Notes: a model not told the origin generated them from the sequence alone. A stretch of DNA of 64,000 bases from Pseudomonas putida NBRC 14164 (GCF_000412675.1 NC_021505.1:2908501-2972500); one strand, 5' to 3'. Counted from the stretch's first letter, positions 29,500 to 38,356 are shown. Program-made: numbers and translations.

Positions 29500-30360
29500 A
29501 TGCCGTTCCAGAAAGGGCTGCTTGCCACCCCGGTGCCGGCCCATGCCCGTCACCTGTTTTTCACCCTGCAATCGCCCGAGGCGCTGCCCGCCGCTCTGGA
29601 TGCCTTGCTGCCACAGGTCGATGGCGACCAGCTGATCCTGGGTGTCGGTGCACCGCTGGCCAAGGCCCTGGGCCGAGCCGTGCCTGGCCTGCGAGCTTTC
29701 CCCCTGCTGGACGCCGCCGTGGAGAACCCCAGCACCCAGCACGCGCTGTGGCTGTGGCTGCGCGGTAACGAGCGCGGCGATCTGCTACTGCGCGCCCAGG
29801 CCCTGGAGCACGCGCTGGCACCAGCCCTGCGCCTGACGGACAGCGTTGACGGCTTCCTGCACCGTGGCGGCCATGACCTGACCGGCTATGAAGACGGCAC
29901 CGAAAACCCGGTGGACGAAGACGCTGTGCAGGCGGCCATTGCTGCCGACGGCTCCAGCTTTGCGGCGTTTCAGCTGTGGAAGCACGACCTGGAGTACTTC
30001 AAGTCGCTGCCCCAGGCTGACCAGGACAACATCATCGGCCGCCGCCTGAGCGACAACGAAGAGCTGGACGATGCGCCCGAGTCTGCGCACGTCAAACGCA
30101 CCGCTCAGGAAAGCTTTGAGCCCGAAGCATTCATGGTCCGTCGCTCGGTGGCCTGGGCAGACCAGCGTGGCGCCGGCCTTGCCTTCGTTGCCCTGGGCCA
30201 CAGCTTCGATGCATTTGAAGTACAGCTGCGGCGCATGAGCGGCCTGGAGGATGGCATCATCGACGGCCTGTACCGCTTCAGTCGGCCACTGACCGGTGGC
30301 TATTACTGGTGCCCGCCGATGGGCGAGACGGGTGTTGACCTGAGCCTGCTGCTGGCCTGA
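29500..30360 (+). CDS. DyP-type haem peroxidase (class B)
   Basis: 286 residues, the compact B-type length, without a signal peptide. The GxxDG motif is G129-Y-E-D132-G, giving the catalytic Asp. The proximal haem His is H197 and the distal Arg is R214 or R215. DyP enzymes oxidise dyes, phenols and lignin-related compounds with hydrogen peroxide, and B-types are often loaded into encapsulin shells. No encapsulin gene lies nearby. An aldo/keto reductase follows after 89 bp, possibly in the same transcript. Confidence 0.95.
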   Translation: MPFQKGLLATPVPAHARHLFFTLQSPEALPAALDALLPQVDGDQLILGVGAPLAKALGRAVPGLRAFPLLDAAVENPSTQHALWLWLRGNERGDLLLRAQALEHALAPALRLTDSVDGFLHRGGHDLTGYEDGTENPVDEDAVQAAIAADGSSFAAFQLWKHDLEYFKSLPQADQDNIIGRRLSDNEELDDAPESAHVKRTAQESFEPEAFMVRRSVAWADQRGAGLAFVALGHSFDAFEVQLRRMSGLEDGIIDGLYRFSRPLTGGYYWCPPMGETGVDLSLLLA

Positions 30361-30449
30361 TCACTAAACATCCAGATACAGAAACACCTGCCGGCACGGG
30401 ATAGTGCGGCTAGCATTGAAAGTTTCCGATTCATGACGGGAGCTTTTCC

Positions 30450-31361
30450 ATGTACGCACGTCGTGATGTCCTACGCGCGGGTGCCACGCTGGGGGTGCTG
30501 GCCGCCGTCAGCCCCTGGCTGCACGCCGCCACCCCGGCGGGTTTGCTGACCCGCAAAGTACCGTCCACCGGTGAGGCGTTACCCGTGATCGGTGCCGGCA
30601 CTTCCGGCAGTTTTGAGGTACAAGCCGACTCGGCCCAATATCAGCAGCTCAAAGCGGTGCTCAAGGCATTTTTCGAAGGGGGCGGCCGGGTGATCGACAC
30701 CTCGCCCAACTACGGCGGTGCCGACAGCATCCTGGGGCAGTTGCTGGAAGAGGGCGGCTGGCACAGGCAGTGCTTCATTGCCACCAAAATCGCCGCCGAC
30801 AGCCGTGCCGACGCCGAAGCGCAATGGGCCGGCAGCCTGAAGAGCCTGCGCACCGACAAGGTCGACTTGCTGCAGATCCATAACTTGCGTGACTGGCAGA
30901 CCCAACTGCCCTATGCCCGCGAGCTGAAGCGGCAGGGCAAGACCCGCTATGTCGGCATAACCCATTACCTGAACAGCGGGCAAGACGAAGTCGCCCGTAT
31001 CGTGCGCAGCGAGCCGCTGGACTTCATCCAGATCAACTATTCGGTCAATGCCCCCGACGCTGCCCGCGAACTGCTGCCGCTGTGCCAGGACAAGGGCGTT
31101 GCGGTGCTCATAAACCGGGCTTTCGACGATGGCCGCCTGTTCGCCAAGGTCAAGGACCTGGCGTTACCCGGCTGGGCTGCTGAGGCAGGCATTGGCAGCT
31201 GGGCGCAGCTGTTTCTCAAGTTCGCCATCAGCCACCCGGCAGTGACCACGGTAATCCCCGCCACCGGCCGGCCCGATCGCCAGCTCGACCAGCTCAAGGC
31301 CGGACAAGCACCCATGCTCACCCAGGCGCAGCAACAGGCGCTGATCAAGCAGTTTGCCTGA
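30450..31361 (+). CDS. Tat-exported aldo/keto reductase
   Basis: 303 residues. The N-terminus (YARRDVLRAG then a hydrophobic stretch ending LHAATPA) is a twin-arginine signal, so the protein is probably periplasmic and exported folded. The catalytic tetrad of aldo/keto reductases is complete: D83, Y88, K113 and H144. The family uses NADPH to reduce carbonyls. An exported member would have no obvious NADPH supply, which makes this localisation odd. The next gene, a transporter, starts 4 bp after the stop. Confidence 0.9.
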   Translation: MYARRDVLRAGATLGVLAAVSPWLHAATPAGLLTRKVPSTGEALPVIGAGTSGSFEVQADSAQYQQLKAVLKAFFEGGGRVIDTSPNYGGADSILGQLLEEGGWHRQCFIATKIAADSRADAEAQWAGSLKSLRTDKVDLLQIHNLRDWQTQLPYARELKRQGKTRYVGITHYLNSGQDEVARIVRSEPLDFIQINYSVNAPDAARELLPLCQDKGVAVLINRAFDDGRLFAKVKDLALPGWAAEAGIGSWAQLFLKFAISHPAVTTVIPATGRPDRQLDQLKAGQAPMLTQAQQQALIKQFA

Positions 31362-31365
31362 TATC

Positions 31366-32649
31366 ATGCATGGCTGGCGGCGGCGCCTGGACCAAGGGCT
31401 GAACATTCAGCCCGGCGAGGGGCCAGCAGTAATCGCCGGCCTGTTGCTGTTCTACCTGCTGTTCACCGGCTACTTCATGCTGCGCCCGGTGCGAGAAACC
31501 ATGGGCGTCGCCGGTGGAGTAGACAACCTGCAATGGCTATTCACCGGCACCTTCATCGCCACACTGGCCTGCATGCCGCTGTTTGGCTGGCTGGCGGCAA
31601 AGGTGCAGCGCAGGTATATCCTGCCTTGGACCTACGGTTTCTTTGCCAGCAACCTGTTGCTGTTCGCGGCGCTGTTTGCCGGCAACCCGGACGATCTCTG
31701 GACCGCCAGAGCCTTCTACATCTGGCTATCGGTTTTCAACCTGCTGACCATTTCTCTGGCCTGGAGCGTGCTCGCCGACCTGTTTTCCACTGCGCAGGGC
31801 AAGCGCCTGTTCGGCCTGCTGGCCGCCGGGGCCAGCCTGGGCGGGCTCAGTGGCCCAATCGTTGGCACCTTGCTGGTGGCCCCGCTGGGCCATTCCGGGC
31901 TGCTGGTGCTGGCAGCAGTGTTTCTGCTGGGCAGTATCGGTGCCGCGCTGTTCCTGCAACGCTGGCGACTGCGCCACCCACTACCAGAACAGGCCGAGCG
32001 GGCTGGCTCGCGGCCCTTGGGTGGCAACCCGTTTGCCGGCGCTACCGCCGTGTTGCGCTCCCCGTATCTGCTGGGCATCGCCCTGTTCGTGGTGTTGCTG
32101 GCCAGTGTCAGCACCTTCCTGTATTTCGAGCAGGCGCGCATCGTCAGTGAAACCTTCACCGATCGCACCCGGCAAACCCAGGTCTTCGGCCTGATCGATA
32201 CGGTGGTGCAGGCCTTGGCCATCCTCACTCAGGTATTCCTCACCGGGCGCCTGGCCCGGCGCTTGGGTGTGGGGGTGTTGCTGGTGGCAGTGCCGCTGGT
32301 AATGGCTGCGGGTTTCCTGTGGCTGGCACTGGCCCCGGTGTTCGCGGTGTTCGTCGTGGTGATGGTGGTGCGCCGGGCCGGCGAGTACGCGTTGGTGCGG
32401 CCAGGGCGGGAGATGCTGTTCACCGTGCTGCCCGCCGAGGACAAGTACAAGGCCAAGAACTTCATCGACACGGTGGTCTACCGAGGCGGCGATGCCCTCA
32501 GCGGCTGGGTCAAGCGTGCGCTGGACGTAATGGGTGAGCACCCGCAACTGGCGATGCTGATCGGCGCCGTGATTGCCTTGGGCTGGGCTGCAACCGGTAG
32601 CTGGCTGGGCCGCCGCCAGGCCCATCTGGATAACCCGCCGCACGACTGA
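31366..32649 (+). CDS. MFS-like transporter (resembling NTP/NDP exchangers)
   Basis: 427 residues with about 12 membrane segments, starting at ATG 31366. The segment FTGYFMLRPVRETMGVAGG and the later LVRPGREMLFTVLPAEDKYKAKNFIDTVVYRGGD match proteins annotated as ATP/ADP-carrier-like or MFS transporters of Proteobacteria. The substrate is unknown. The 4-bp spacing to the Tat-type aldo/keto reductase suggests shared transcription. Confidence 0.8.
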   Translation: MHGWRRRLDQGLNIQPGEGPAVIAGLLLFYLLFTGYFMLRPVRETMGVAGGVDNLQWLFTGTFIATLACMPLFGWLAAKVQRRYILPWTYGFFASNLLLFAALFAGNPDDLWTARAFYIWLSVFNLLTISLAWSVLADLFSTAQGKRLFGLLAAGASLGGLSGPIVGTLLVAPLGHSGLLVLAAVFLLGSIGAALFLQRWRLRHPLPEQAERAGSRPLGGNPFAGATAVLRSPYLLGIALFVVLLASVSTFLYFEQARIVSETFTDRTRQTQVFGLIDTVVQALAILTQVFLTGRLARRLGVGVLLVAVPLVMAAGFLWLALAPVFAVFVVVMVVRRAGEYALVRPGREMLFTVLPAEDKYKAKNFIDTVVYRGGDALSGWVKRALDVMGEHPQLAMLIGAVIALGWAATGSWLGRRQAHLDNPPHD

Positions 32650-32796
32650 CAGGCGCGCCAAATATGGTGTTGCCGCTTATTTAACGCCACCGGTCCGAAC
32701 CCTTCGCAATAAAACGAATCCCGCGATATCGCCGAACTCCCAACCTGTGTACGGCAGCTTGCCGTGCATTCCGAAGTCATACGAGGTTTGAACACC

Positions 32797-32973
32797 ATGG
32801 CCACTAAAGACAACAGCCGTACCGGCAACCAACAAGGCAGCCAAGGCGGTAACAAGAACCCAGGCAACTTCGCCAACGATCGTGACAAGGCTTCCGAAGC
32901 CGGACGCAAGGGCGGCCAGTCCTCTGGCAAGGACATGCCGCACGAGTCGGGCCGCAAGGGCGGCCGCTCGTAA
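32797..32973 (+). CDS. KGG-repeat stress-induced protein (YciG-like)
   Basis: 58 residues, very hydrophilic. It has the pattern NPGNFANDRDKASEAGRKGGQ, then SGRKGGRS, i.e. KGG repeats of the Gsi/YciG family found in stress-induced and LEA-like bacterial proteins. Probably disordered. The 147-bp upstream region should hold the promoter. It opens the run of six same-strand genes ending at 37291; the lipoprotein follows after 60 bp. A paralogue lies at 39085-39297. Confidence 0.9.
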   Translation: MATKDNSRTGNQQGSQGGNKNPGNFANDRDKASEAGRKGGQSSGKDMPHESGRKGGRS

Positions 32974-33033
32974 TTGACCGACGCGCAGTGCCGGGGCGAC
33001 CTGGCACTGCAATCAGCCAAAGGGGGAATACCC

Positions 33034-33231
33034 ATGCGACTGACTCCACTGATCATCCTCATGGGCTCGCTGACCTTGGTCGGCGGCTGCTTTGACCGCG
33101 ACAATGACCACCCGGGCAAGGATGCCGACCCCAGCAAGCCATCACTGCAGATGCAGCAACCCGATACCAAGCCGGCACCGCAGCCTGCGCCCGACCCGGA
33201 ACCGATGCCGGGGCAGAAACCGAGCCAATAG
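33034..33231 (+). CDS. Small Pro-rich lipoprotein
   Basis: 65 residues. A lipoprotein signal ends in LTLVGGC with lipidated Cys at 19. The mature part is short, charged and rich in Pro, Asp and Gln (PDTKPAPQPAPDPEPMPG), so it is probably a flexible envelope tether. GGGG precedes the ATG. It is 18 bp before the di-iron protein gene. Function unknown. Confidence 0.8.
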   Translation: MRLTPLIILMGSLTLVGGCFDRDNDHPGKDADPSKPSLQMQQPDTKPAPQPAPDPEPMPGQKPSQ

Positions 33232-33249
33232 GCCCACAAGGAGCACGGC

Positions 33250-34581
33250 ATGAGGGTGATGAACCGCGACACCGCTCCAATTTTGCCCATGGCCGCCGAG
33301 CGGTCCAGCGTGCAACAGCGCTATCAGGCAATGCTGACAGGCCACTATGACGGCAGCGCCGCATGGCTCGACGAACAACTTTCACGTGCTGCACGCCTGC
33401 CGGATGACCTGCCTGACTCACCTTCGAATTTGCCAGCCTGGAGCGCGAGGTGCGCTGGTGATGTAGCCGCCGGCTACGCCGAGTACCTTGAGCAACGCCG
33501 GCAAGGCGCACCACGCCGCTTCTTTGCCTGCCGCGCACATGCGCTGTGGTTTCTGCAACAGGTTGCACCGACCAAGGCGGTGGATGGAGCCTGGCTGCAC
33601 GGCACGCTGCAGCACTGGGGCGACCCACGTTTTCACGGTCTGATCCGGACTTACCTGGAAGAGCTCGGCAATGGTGACCCGCGTTGCAATCATGTGCTGA
33701 TCTACCAGCGTCTGCTGGGTCGCCTAGGGTGTGTAGAGGCGATGCCACTGGACGATGCACGGTATCTCCAAGGTAGCCTGCAGCTGGCCCTGGGGCAGCA
33801 TTGCGACACGCACCTGCCTGAGGTCATTGGCTATAACCTCGGCTATGAACAACCACCGCTGCACCTGCTGATCACCACTTACGAGCTGGCAGAGCTCGGC
33901 ATCGACGGCCACTACTTCCAGTTGCATGTGACGATCGACAATGCCGCCAGCGGCCACGCTCAGCTATCGCTTCAGGCCCTGCGCCAGCTCAGCCCCCAGC
34001 ACGACCAGCAAGCGTTCTACGACAGGGTGCGCAACGGTTATCGCCTGAACGAGCTGGGTACTGCGGCAGCTGACCTGATCCGCCAGTTCAACCTGCAGGG
34101 TGAACTGTTCGCAGCCCTGGAACGCAAGCGTATTTACGGCCAGTTCATGCATGCCGACCGCTGCCGCCTGCAGCAGCGCACTATCAATCAGTGGTTGGCC
34201 ACACCTGGCGCCATGCCCGAGTTCGTTGCCGCGTTGCAGGCCCAAGGCTGGATTGTGCGGGGCCAGGACCCGGCCCACAGCCGCTGGTGGAAGCTGATCG
34301 AAGGGCCTGCGGCGGTTATGTTCGGTGTGTTCAACAGTTACGAGAAACAACTGTGGCACGACTGGATAGCCGACACCTGGCGCCCTACGATCCGCCGTGT
34401 CGCGCCCGGTAGCTGGGGCCTGCCCGAATACCCGGGGGAATCACAAGCCGAAATGCCCAGTGAAGCACCCGCCGCGTTGATAGGGCAAATGGCCGGCAAC
34501 CGCCATGCCACACCTGAGGGCCTGGCGGCGACCCGGGCATACATTCGCACCACCGGGCTGCTTCAGGAGGAACCCCGCTGA
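33250..34581 (+). CDS. Haem-oxygenase-like di-iron oxygenase (iron-containing redox enzyme family)
   Basis: 443 residues, all helical. Candidate iron ligands follow the HDO pattern: E138 in YLEELGNGDP, H148, E200 or E212, and H226-VTI-D230-NAASG-H236. HDO members such as UndA, BesC and SznF perform unusual oxidative chemistry (decarboxylation, C-C cleavage, N-oxygenation). The C-terminal ~100 residues are an extra segment of unknown role. AAGGAG lies 6 bp ahead of the ATG. The gene overlaps the methyltransferase start by 1 bp, so the two are coupled. It is probably the oxidative step of an undescribed pathway. Confidence 0.82.
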   Translation: MRVMNRDTAPILPMAAERSSVQQRYQAMLTGHYDGSAAWLDEQLSRAARLPDDLPDSPSNLPAWSARCAGDVAAGYAEYLEQRRQGAPRRFFACRAHALWFLQQVAPTKAVDGAWLHGTLQHWGDPRFHGLIRTYLEELGNGDPRCNHVLIYQRLLGRLGCVEAMPLDDARYLQGSLQLALGQHCDTHLPEVIGYNLGYEQPPLHLLITTYELAELGIDGHYFQLHVTIDNAASGHAQLSLQALRQLSPQHDQQAFYDRVRNGYRLNELGTAAADLIRQFNLQGELFAALERKRIYGQFMHADRCRLQQRTINQWLATPGAMPEFVAALQAQGWIVRGQDPAHSRWWKLIEGPAAVMFGVFNSYEKQLWHDWIADTWRPTIRRVAPGSWGLPEYPGESQAEMPSEAPAALIGQMAGNRHATPEGLAATRAYIRTTGLLQEEPR

Positions 34582-35534
34582 TGATGCTTGATGCCAGACA
34601 AGTCGAGGCCGACCAGGCGTTGCTGCAACTGGGCCAGCGGTTACGCGCCGACGGCTACCGATTTACCTGCGTGACACCCGCGACCCACAGCCGCGTCAAT
34701 GCCCGCGAGGGTTCCGGACAGGCCAGCAGCTTGCGCGACGTGTTCGGCTGGAGCCGACCTTTCGCCCCAGGCTTGTTATCAAATGATGAACTTCAGTTGC
34801 TCGAACGCGCGCAGGTGCTGGCCCCCAGGGGCGAACTGTTGGGCAGTTCGGTGCGCTGGTCCAGCCTGGAAGACCTGCTGCTGGTGCATTCAGCGTTCCC
34901 CACCGAGGCCAGCGATGCGGTGTTCTTCGGCCCGGACAGCTACCGCTTTGCCCAGGTCATCCACCAGCACCTGCAGCACAACCCCATGCCGGTCGAGCAT
35001 GCAGTCGATATCGGCTGCGGCAGCGGGGTGGGTGCGTTGCTGATCGCTCGCGCCGCCCGGCATGCGCAGGTCAGCGCCGTGGACATCAACCCCTTGGCGT
35101 TGCGCTACGCCACGATCAACGCGGCGCTGGCGGGGGTGGGTAATGTGTCGATAGCGTCCAGCGACCTGCTGGACGGCATCACCGGTACGTTCGACCTGAT
35201 TGTCGCCAACCCGCCTTACATGCTCGACCGCAGCGCCCGCACCTATCGCCACGGCGGTGGTGCGCTGGGCGCTGAACTGTCGCTGCGCATCGTTGAGCAG
35301 GCATGCGAACGCCTGACCCGCCATGGCACCTTGCTGCTATACACCGGCGTGGCCATTGTCGATGGCCGCGACGCCTTGCTCGAAGCTGTCCGCTTGCGCC
35401 TGGCAGGGCCGCAATGGGCCTGGGTATACCGCGAGATCGACCCTGACGTGTTTGGCGAGCAACTGGCCGAACCGGGCTATGAGCAGGTCGAACGCATCGC
35501 CGCCGTGGCGCTCACGGTAACCCGTCATCGCTGA
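34581..35534 (+). CDS. SAM-dependent methyltransferase with NPPY motif
   Basis: 317 residues. The SAM-binding loop is VDIGCGSGVGALLIA (142-156), the ribose-binding Asp is in AVDINPLAL (near 168), and the catalytic N210-P-P-Y213 marks enzymes that methylate planar nitrogens such as amide or base amino groups. The N-terminal ~130 residues form a separate helical domain. An AGGAGG site precedes the start (TGATG overlap with the upstream stop). With the ligase 6 bp downstream, N-methylation of an amide or amine product is a reasonable guess. Confidence 0.88.
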   Translation: MMLDARQVEADQALLQLGQRLRADGYRFTCVTPATHSRVNAREGSGQASSLRDVFGWSRPFAPGLLSNDELQLLERAQVLAPRGELLGSSVRWSSLEDLLLVHSAFPTEASDAVFFGPDSYRFAQVIHQHLQHNPMPVEHAVDIGCGSGVGALLIARAARHAQVSAVDINPLALRYATINAALAGVGNVSIASSDLLDGITGTFDLIVANPPYMLDRSARTYRHGGGALGAELSLRIVEQACERLTRHGTLLLYTGVAIVDGRDALLEAVRLRLAGPQWAWVYREIDPDVFGEQLAEPGYEQVERIAAVALTVTRHR

Positions 35535-35540
35535 GGCAAC

Positions 35541-36647
35541 ATGGCCCGGGCCTGCACATTTGGCATCGAGGAGGAATACCTGCTGGTGAGGCTGGACTCA
35601 GGGCAGGTCCCTGCAACACCGTCACCTGCGGTAATAGGGCGTTGTCGCGAAGCGTTGGGCCAATATTTTGCCCAGGAAATGTTCCGCAGCCAGATCGAGC
35701 TGGCCTCGCCGGTGTTCAACAACCTTCATGAAGCACGTGAGTTCTTCCAGCACAGGCGGCAGCGTTTGAGCGTGGCGCTGGCCGAGGAGGGGATGGGACT
35801 GTACGGTGCGGCCAGTCACCCCAGTGCCGCCTGGCTGCGGCAGAAGGCTGCAGCCCCGGCACATTATCAGCAACTGTTCGATGACTACCGGCATGTGGCC
35901 CGGCGAAGCCTGCTCAACGGCTTGCATGTGCACGTTGGGGTTCCTCCAGGTTGTGACCGCATGCAACTGATCAACCGCGTGTTGGTCTGGCTGCCGTTGT
36001 TGCTGGTACTGAGCACCTCGTCGCCCTTTTGGGCTGGCCAGCGTACCGGCTACATGAGCTACCGCCGAGTGATTTGCGGGGAGTGGCCGCATATGGGCTT
36101 GCCCGAAGCCTTGCCGGACTGGGCCGCCTATGAACGCTACCGGGCCTTTTTGCAGCGAACCGGTGCCTTGGCTGCGGATGGCGACTTCTGGTGGGCCATT
36201 CGGCCTTCGCGGCGCTTCCCTACGGTGGAGTTGCGTATCTGCGATGGCTGCCCGCAACTGGAAGATGCCCTCTGCATCGCCGCGCTGTTTCGCCATTTGG
36301 TGGAGCACGCCATTACTGGTCGCCATGACCTGTTGCCCAGCAACCGCGAACTGCGCTGGATCGCCCAGGAGAACTATTGGCGCGCCATGCGCTATGGGCG
36401 CCATGCACAATTCATTGGTATGCACGAGCAACAGCCAGTCACGGCCGAAGGCTGGCTTGGCCAGTTGCAAGAGCAGGTGCCGGTCGACAGCGTGGATGCC
36501 GAGCGTGCCTGCCAGCATGCCCGGCACCTGCTGCGCGACGGCACCCATGCCGACCAGCAGTTGCACCGCCTGGCACAGGCCATCGAGGGCGGGCTCGACA
36601 AGGCACAGGCGCTGCAGGCCGTGGTGGCGGCCGGGACTTGCAATTAG
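35541..36647 (+). CDS. Carboxylate-amine ligase, GCS2/YbdK type
   Basis: 368 residues, close to the 372 of E. coli YbdK. The ATP/substrate motif FGIEEEYLLVRL (7-18) is typical of the GCS2 family, followed by LLNGLHVHVG and FPTVELRICD. YbdK has weak gamma-glutamylcysteine ligase activity in vitro, and relatives join other carboxylates to amines. It lies 6 bp after the methyltransferase gene. Its likely job is to make an amide or gamma-peptide bond in the same pathway; the two substrates are unknown. Confidence 0.92.
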   Translation: MARACTFGIEEEYLLVRLDSGQVPATPSPAVIGRCREALGQYFAQEMFRSQIELASPVFNNLHEAREFFQHRRQRLSVALAEEGMGLYGAASHPSAAWLRQKAAAPAHYQQLFDDYRHVARRSLLNGLHVHVGVPPGCDRMQLINRVLVWLPLLLVLSTSSPFWAGQRTGYMSYRRVICGEWPHMGLPEALPDWAAYERYRAFLQRTGALAADGDFWWAIRPSRRFPTVELRICDGCPQLEDALCIAALFRHLVEHAITGRHDLLPSNRELRWIAQENYWRAMRYGRHAQFIGMHEQQPVTAEGWLGQLQEQVPVDSVDAERACQHARHLLRDGTHADQQLHRLAQAIEGGLDKAQALQAVVAAGTCN

Positions 36648-36703
36648 CCGGGGTTGGCCGACAATGGCCGCGCCCCTTGCAGCCACGCGGAAACACCTGC
36701 TCC

Positions 36704-37291
36704 ATGATGCTGATCAAGCAATTCCCCGACATTTCCCTGGATGACACGCTGTTCGTATTCGCCCTCGAGGCCGAGGCTGGCGATGTTTTCACAGAGGTGA
36801 ACACCGTGTTCACCGGCATTGGCAAAGTCAATGCGGCGATCGCACTGACCAAGGCAATTGCAACCCGCAGGCCCAGACTTATCGTCAACCTTGGCTCGGC
36901 GGGCAGCCAGCGCCATGGCAAGGGCCAGGTGGTGTGCTGTAACCGTTTCGTACAACGCGACATGGACGTGACACCGCTGGGCTTTGCCCGTTACGAAACG
37001 CCCTTGTCGGGTGTCCCGGTAGTCCTGGAACATGGCGCAGCAATCCCCGGCCTGCCGCTGGAAACCTGTGGCAGCGGTGACAGCTTCGAAATCAACCATG
37101 GCGAGGCGCCTTATGACGTGGTCGACATGGAAGCCTATGTGCTGGCGTTGATCGCACGCGGCGAAGGCATTCCGTTTGTGTGCCTGAAATACATATCCGA
37201 TGATGCCGGCAGCGATGCCGCAGGGGACTGGGCCGTGCAGGTGCACCTGGCGGCCGAGGCATTCAAGCGGGTGCTGTTCAGCCAGGTTTGA
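36704..37291 (+). CDS. MTA/SAH nucleosidase-like protein (PNP/UDP phosphorylase family)
   Basis: 195 residues, shorter than the ~230 of MTAN. Key residues are kept: E22 or E24 in ALEAEAG, E143 in VVDMEAY and D166 or D167 in ISDDAGSD. MTAN enzymes split S-adenosylhomocysteine or methylthioadenosine. Start ATG 36704 follows CACCTGCTCC with only a weak ribosome-binding site; ATG 36707 is the alternative. It is 56 bp after the ligase, last in the six-gene run, and could remove the SAH made by the methyltransferase. Confidence 0.85.
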   Translation: MMLIKQFPDISLDDTLFVFALEAEAGDVFTEVNTVFTGIGKVNAAIALTKAIATRRPRLIVNLGSAGSQRHGKGQVVCCNRFVQRDMDVTPLGFARYETPLSGVPVVLEHGAAIPGLPLETCGSGDSFEINHGEAPYDVVDMEAYVLALIARGEGIPFVCLKYISDDAGSDAAGDWAVQVHLAAEAFKRVLFSQV

Positions 37292-37428
37292 GCGCTGATC
37301 GAAAACGCGGTGGATGGCACCGGCGTTGCCGGTGTTCGCGGCCAGAACCGGTCCCACAGCGCACCCCCTGACGTGTAGTTGCTGAGCACGGTAGTTGCTG
37401 CGAGTGGGACAGGCATGGGTTAGAAGAT

Positions 37429-37711
37429 TTAATGAGTCTGCCAGACCCCGTTGTTACGCTCGCAGTCGGTTCGTGCCTGGCCAAGGCTGGGAGTATCGTA
37501 GTAGTAGGTGATCACGCGGGCATCCTTGGGCAAAGCCGGCTTGTCGCCACCGACGGCTTTGGGATTGGCCAGCGCTTCCTGAGTCAAGGGCGCGATGCAG
37601 CTCATTGCGGTCCCGAATCGGTCGAGTCGTGATGAGTGGCGGGGGTTCAACGCGCTTGACCAACGGATAGACCGATGCCGGGTTGAACTTTGCAGCCTCT
37701 GGCGTTTCCAC
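37429..37711 (-). pseudogene. Probably frameshifted small secreted-type gene
   Basis: Two overlapping minus-strand frames carry protein-like sequence. The 5' frame reads ETPEAAKFNPASVYPLVKR from about 37711; the 3' frame reads CIAPLTQEALANPKAVGG to the stop at 37429. No single frame covers both, which suggests a -1/+1 shift near 37600-37640. Alternatively only the 58-residue ORF from ATG 37605 is real. No family was recognised. Confidence 0.4.
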
Positions 37712-37804
37712 CGCATATCAGGCTTTTGGAAGGTCAGCCTTGGCAGGTGGCCGGGCAGGGGACGATGCCAGAGCAACGGATGCCTGCCAACCCTGGAGGA
37801 AAGC

Positions 37805-38356
37805 ATGGCCAGACATATCATTCATTTCACCGGGCCGATCAATTCGTCGACCTGTGGCAACCTGATCAACACCTGCTCGCGGGCGTTGCAACAGGGCGCC
37901 GGGATCCTGCAGTTGAACATCGCCACCATGGGCGGCGAATGCAGTTACGGGTTTACCCTGTACAACTTCTTGCGGGCATTGCCGGTAGCGGTGCATACCC
38001 ACAACCTGGGCACGGTGGAATCCATGGGTAATATCCTGTTCCTGGCGGGGGAGCGGCGCACGGCGTGCAGCTTCAGCAAGTTCCTGTTCCATCCGTTTCA
38101 CTGGACCTTGCATGGTTCGGTTGACCATGCGCGGATGGCCGAATATGCAATGAGCCTCGATTACGATCTGGAGTTGTATGCGCAGATCGTTGCCGAACGG
38201 ACCGAGGGTGCGGCGCAGGTGCTGGATGTGCCGCGATACCTGATGGCCCACCCGCGGATTCTGAGCCCACGCGAGGCCCTGGAGAACGGGATGATCCATT
38301 CCGTGGACGAGATGCCGATCGAGCCGGAGTCAGTTCAGTGGAGTGTGCATGCCTAG
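37805..38356 (+). CDS. ClpP-like serine protease domain protein (orphan)
   Basis: 183 residues with the ClpP/crotonase-like fold. The sequence GTVESMGNILFLAGERRTA contains the probable nucleophile S73, and H96 (LFHPFHW) is the probable base. Their spacing of 23 resembles 25 in ClpP. It is not the main ClpP, which sits beside clpX in pseudomonads; no ATPase or chaperone is next to it. It may cleave small peptides or work with another AAA+ partner. GGAGGAAAGC precedes the start. Confidence 0.82.
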   Translation: MARHIIHFTGPINSSTCGNLINTCSRALQQGAGILQLNIATMGGECSYGFTLYNFLRALPVAVHTHNLGTVESMGNILFLAGERRTACSFSKFLFHPFHWTLHGSVDHARMAEYAMSLDYDLELYAQIVAERTEGAAQVLDVPRYLMAHPRILSPREALENGMIHSVDEMPIEPESVQWSVHA

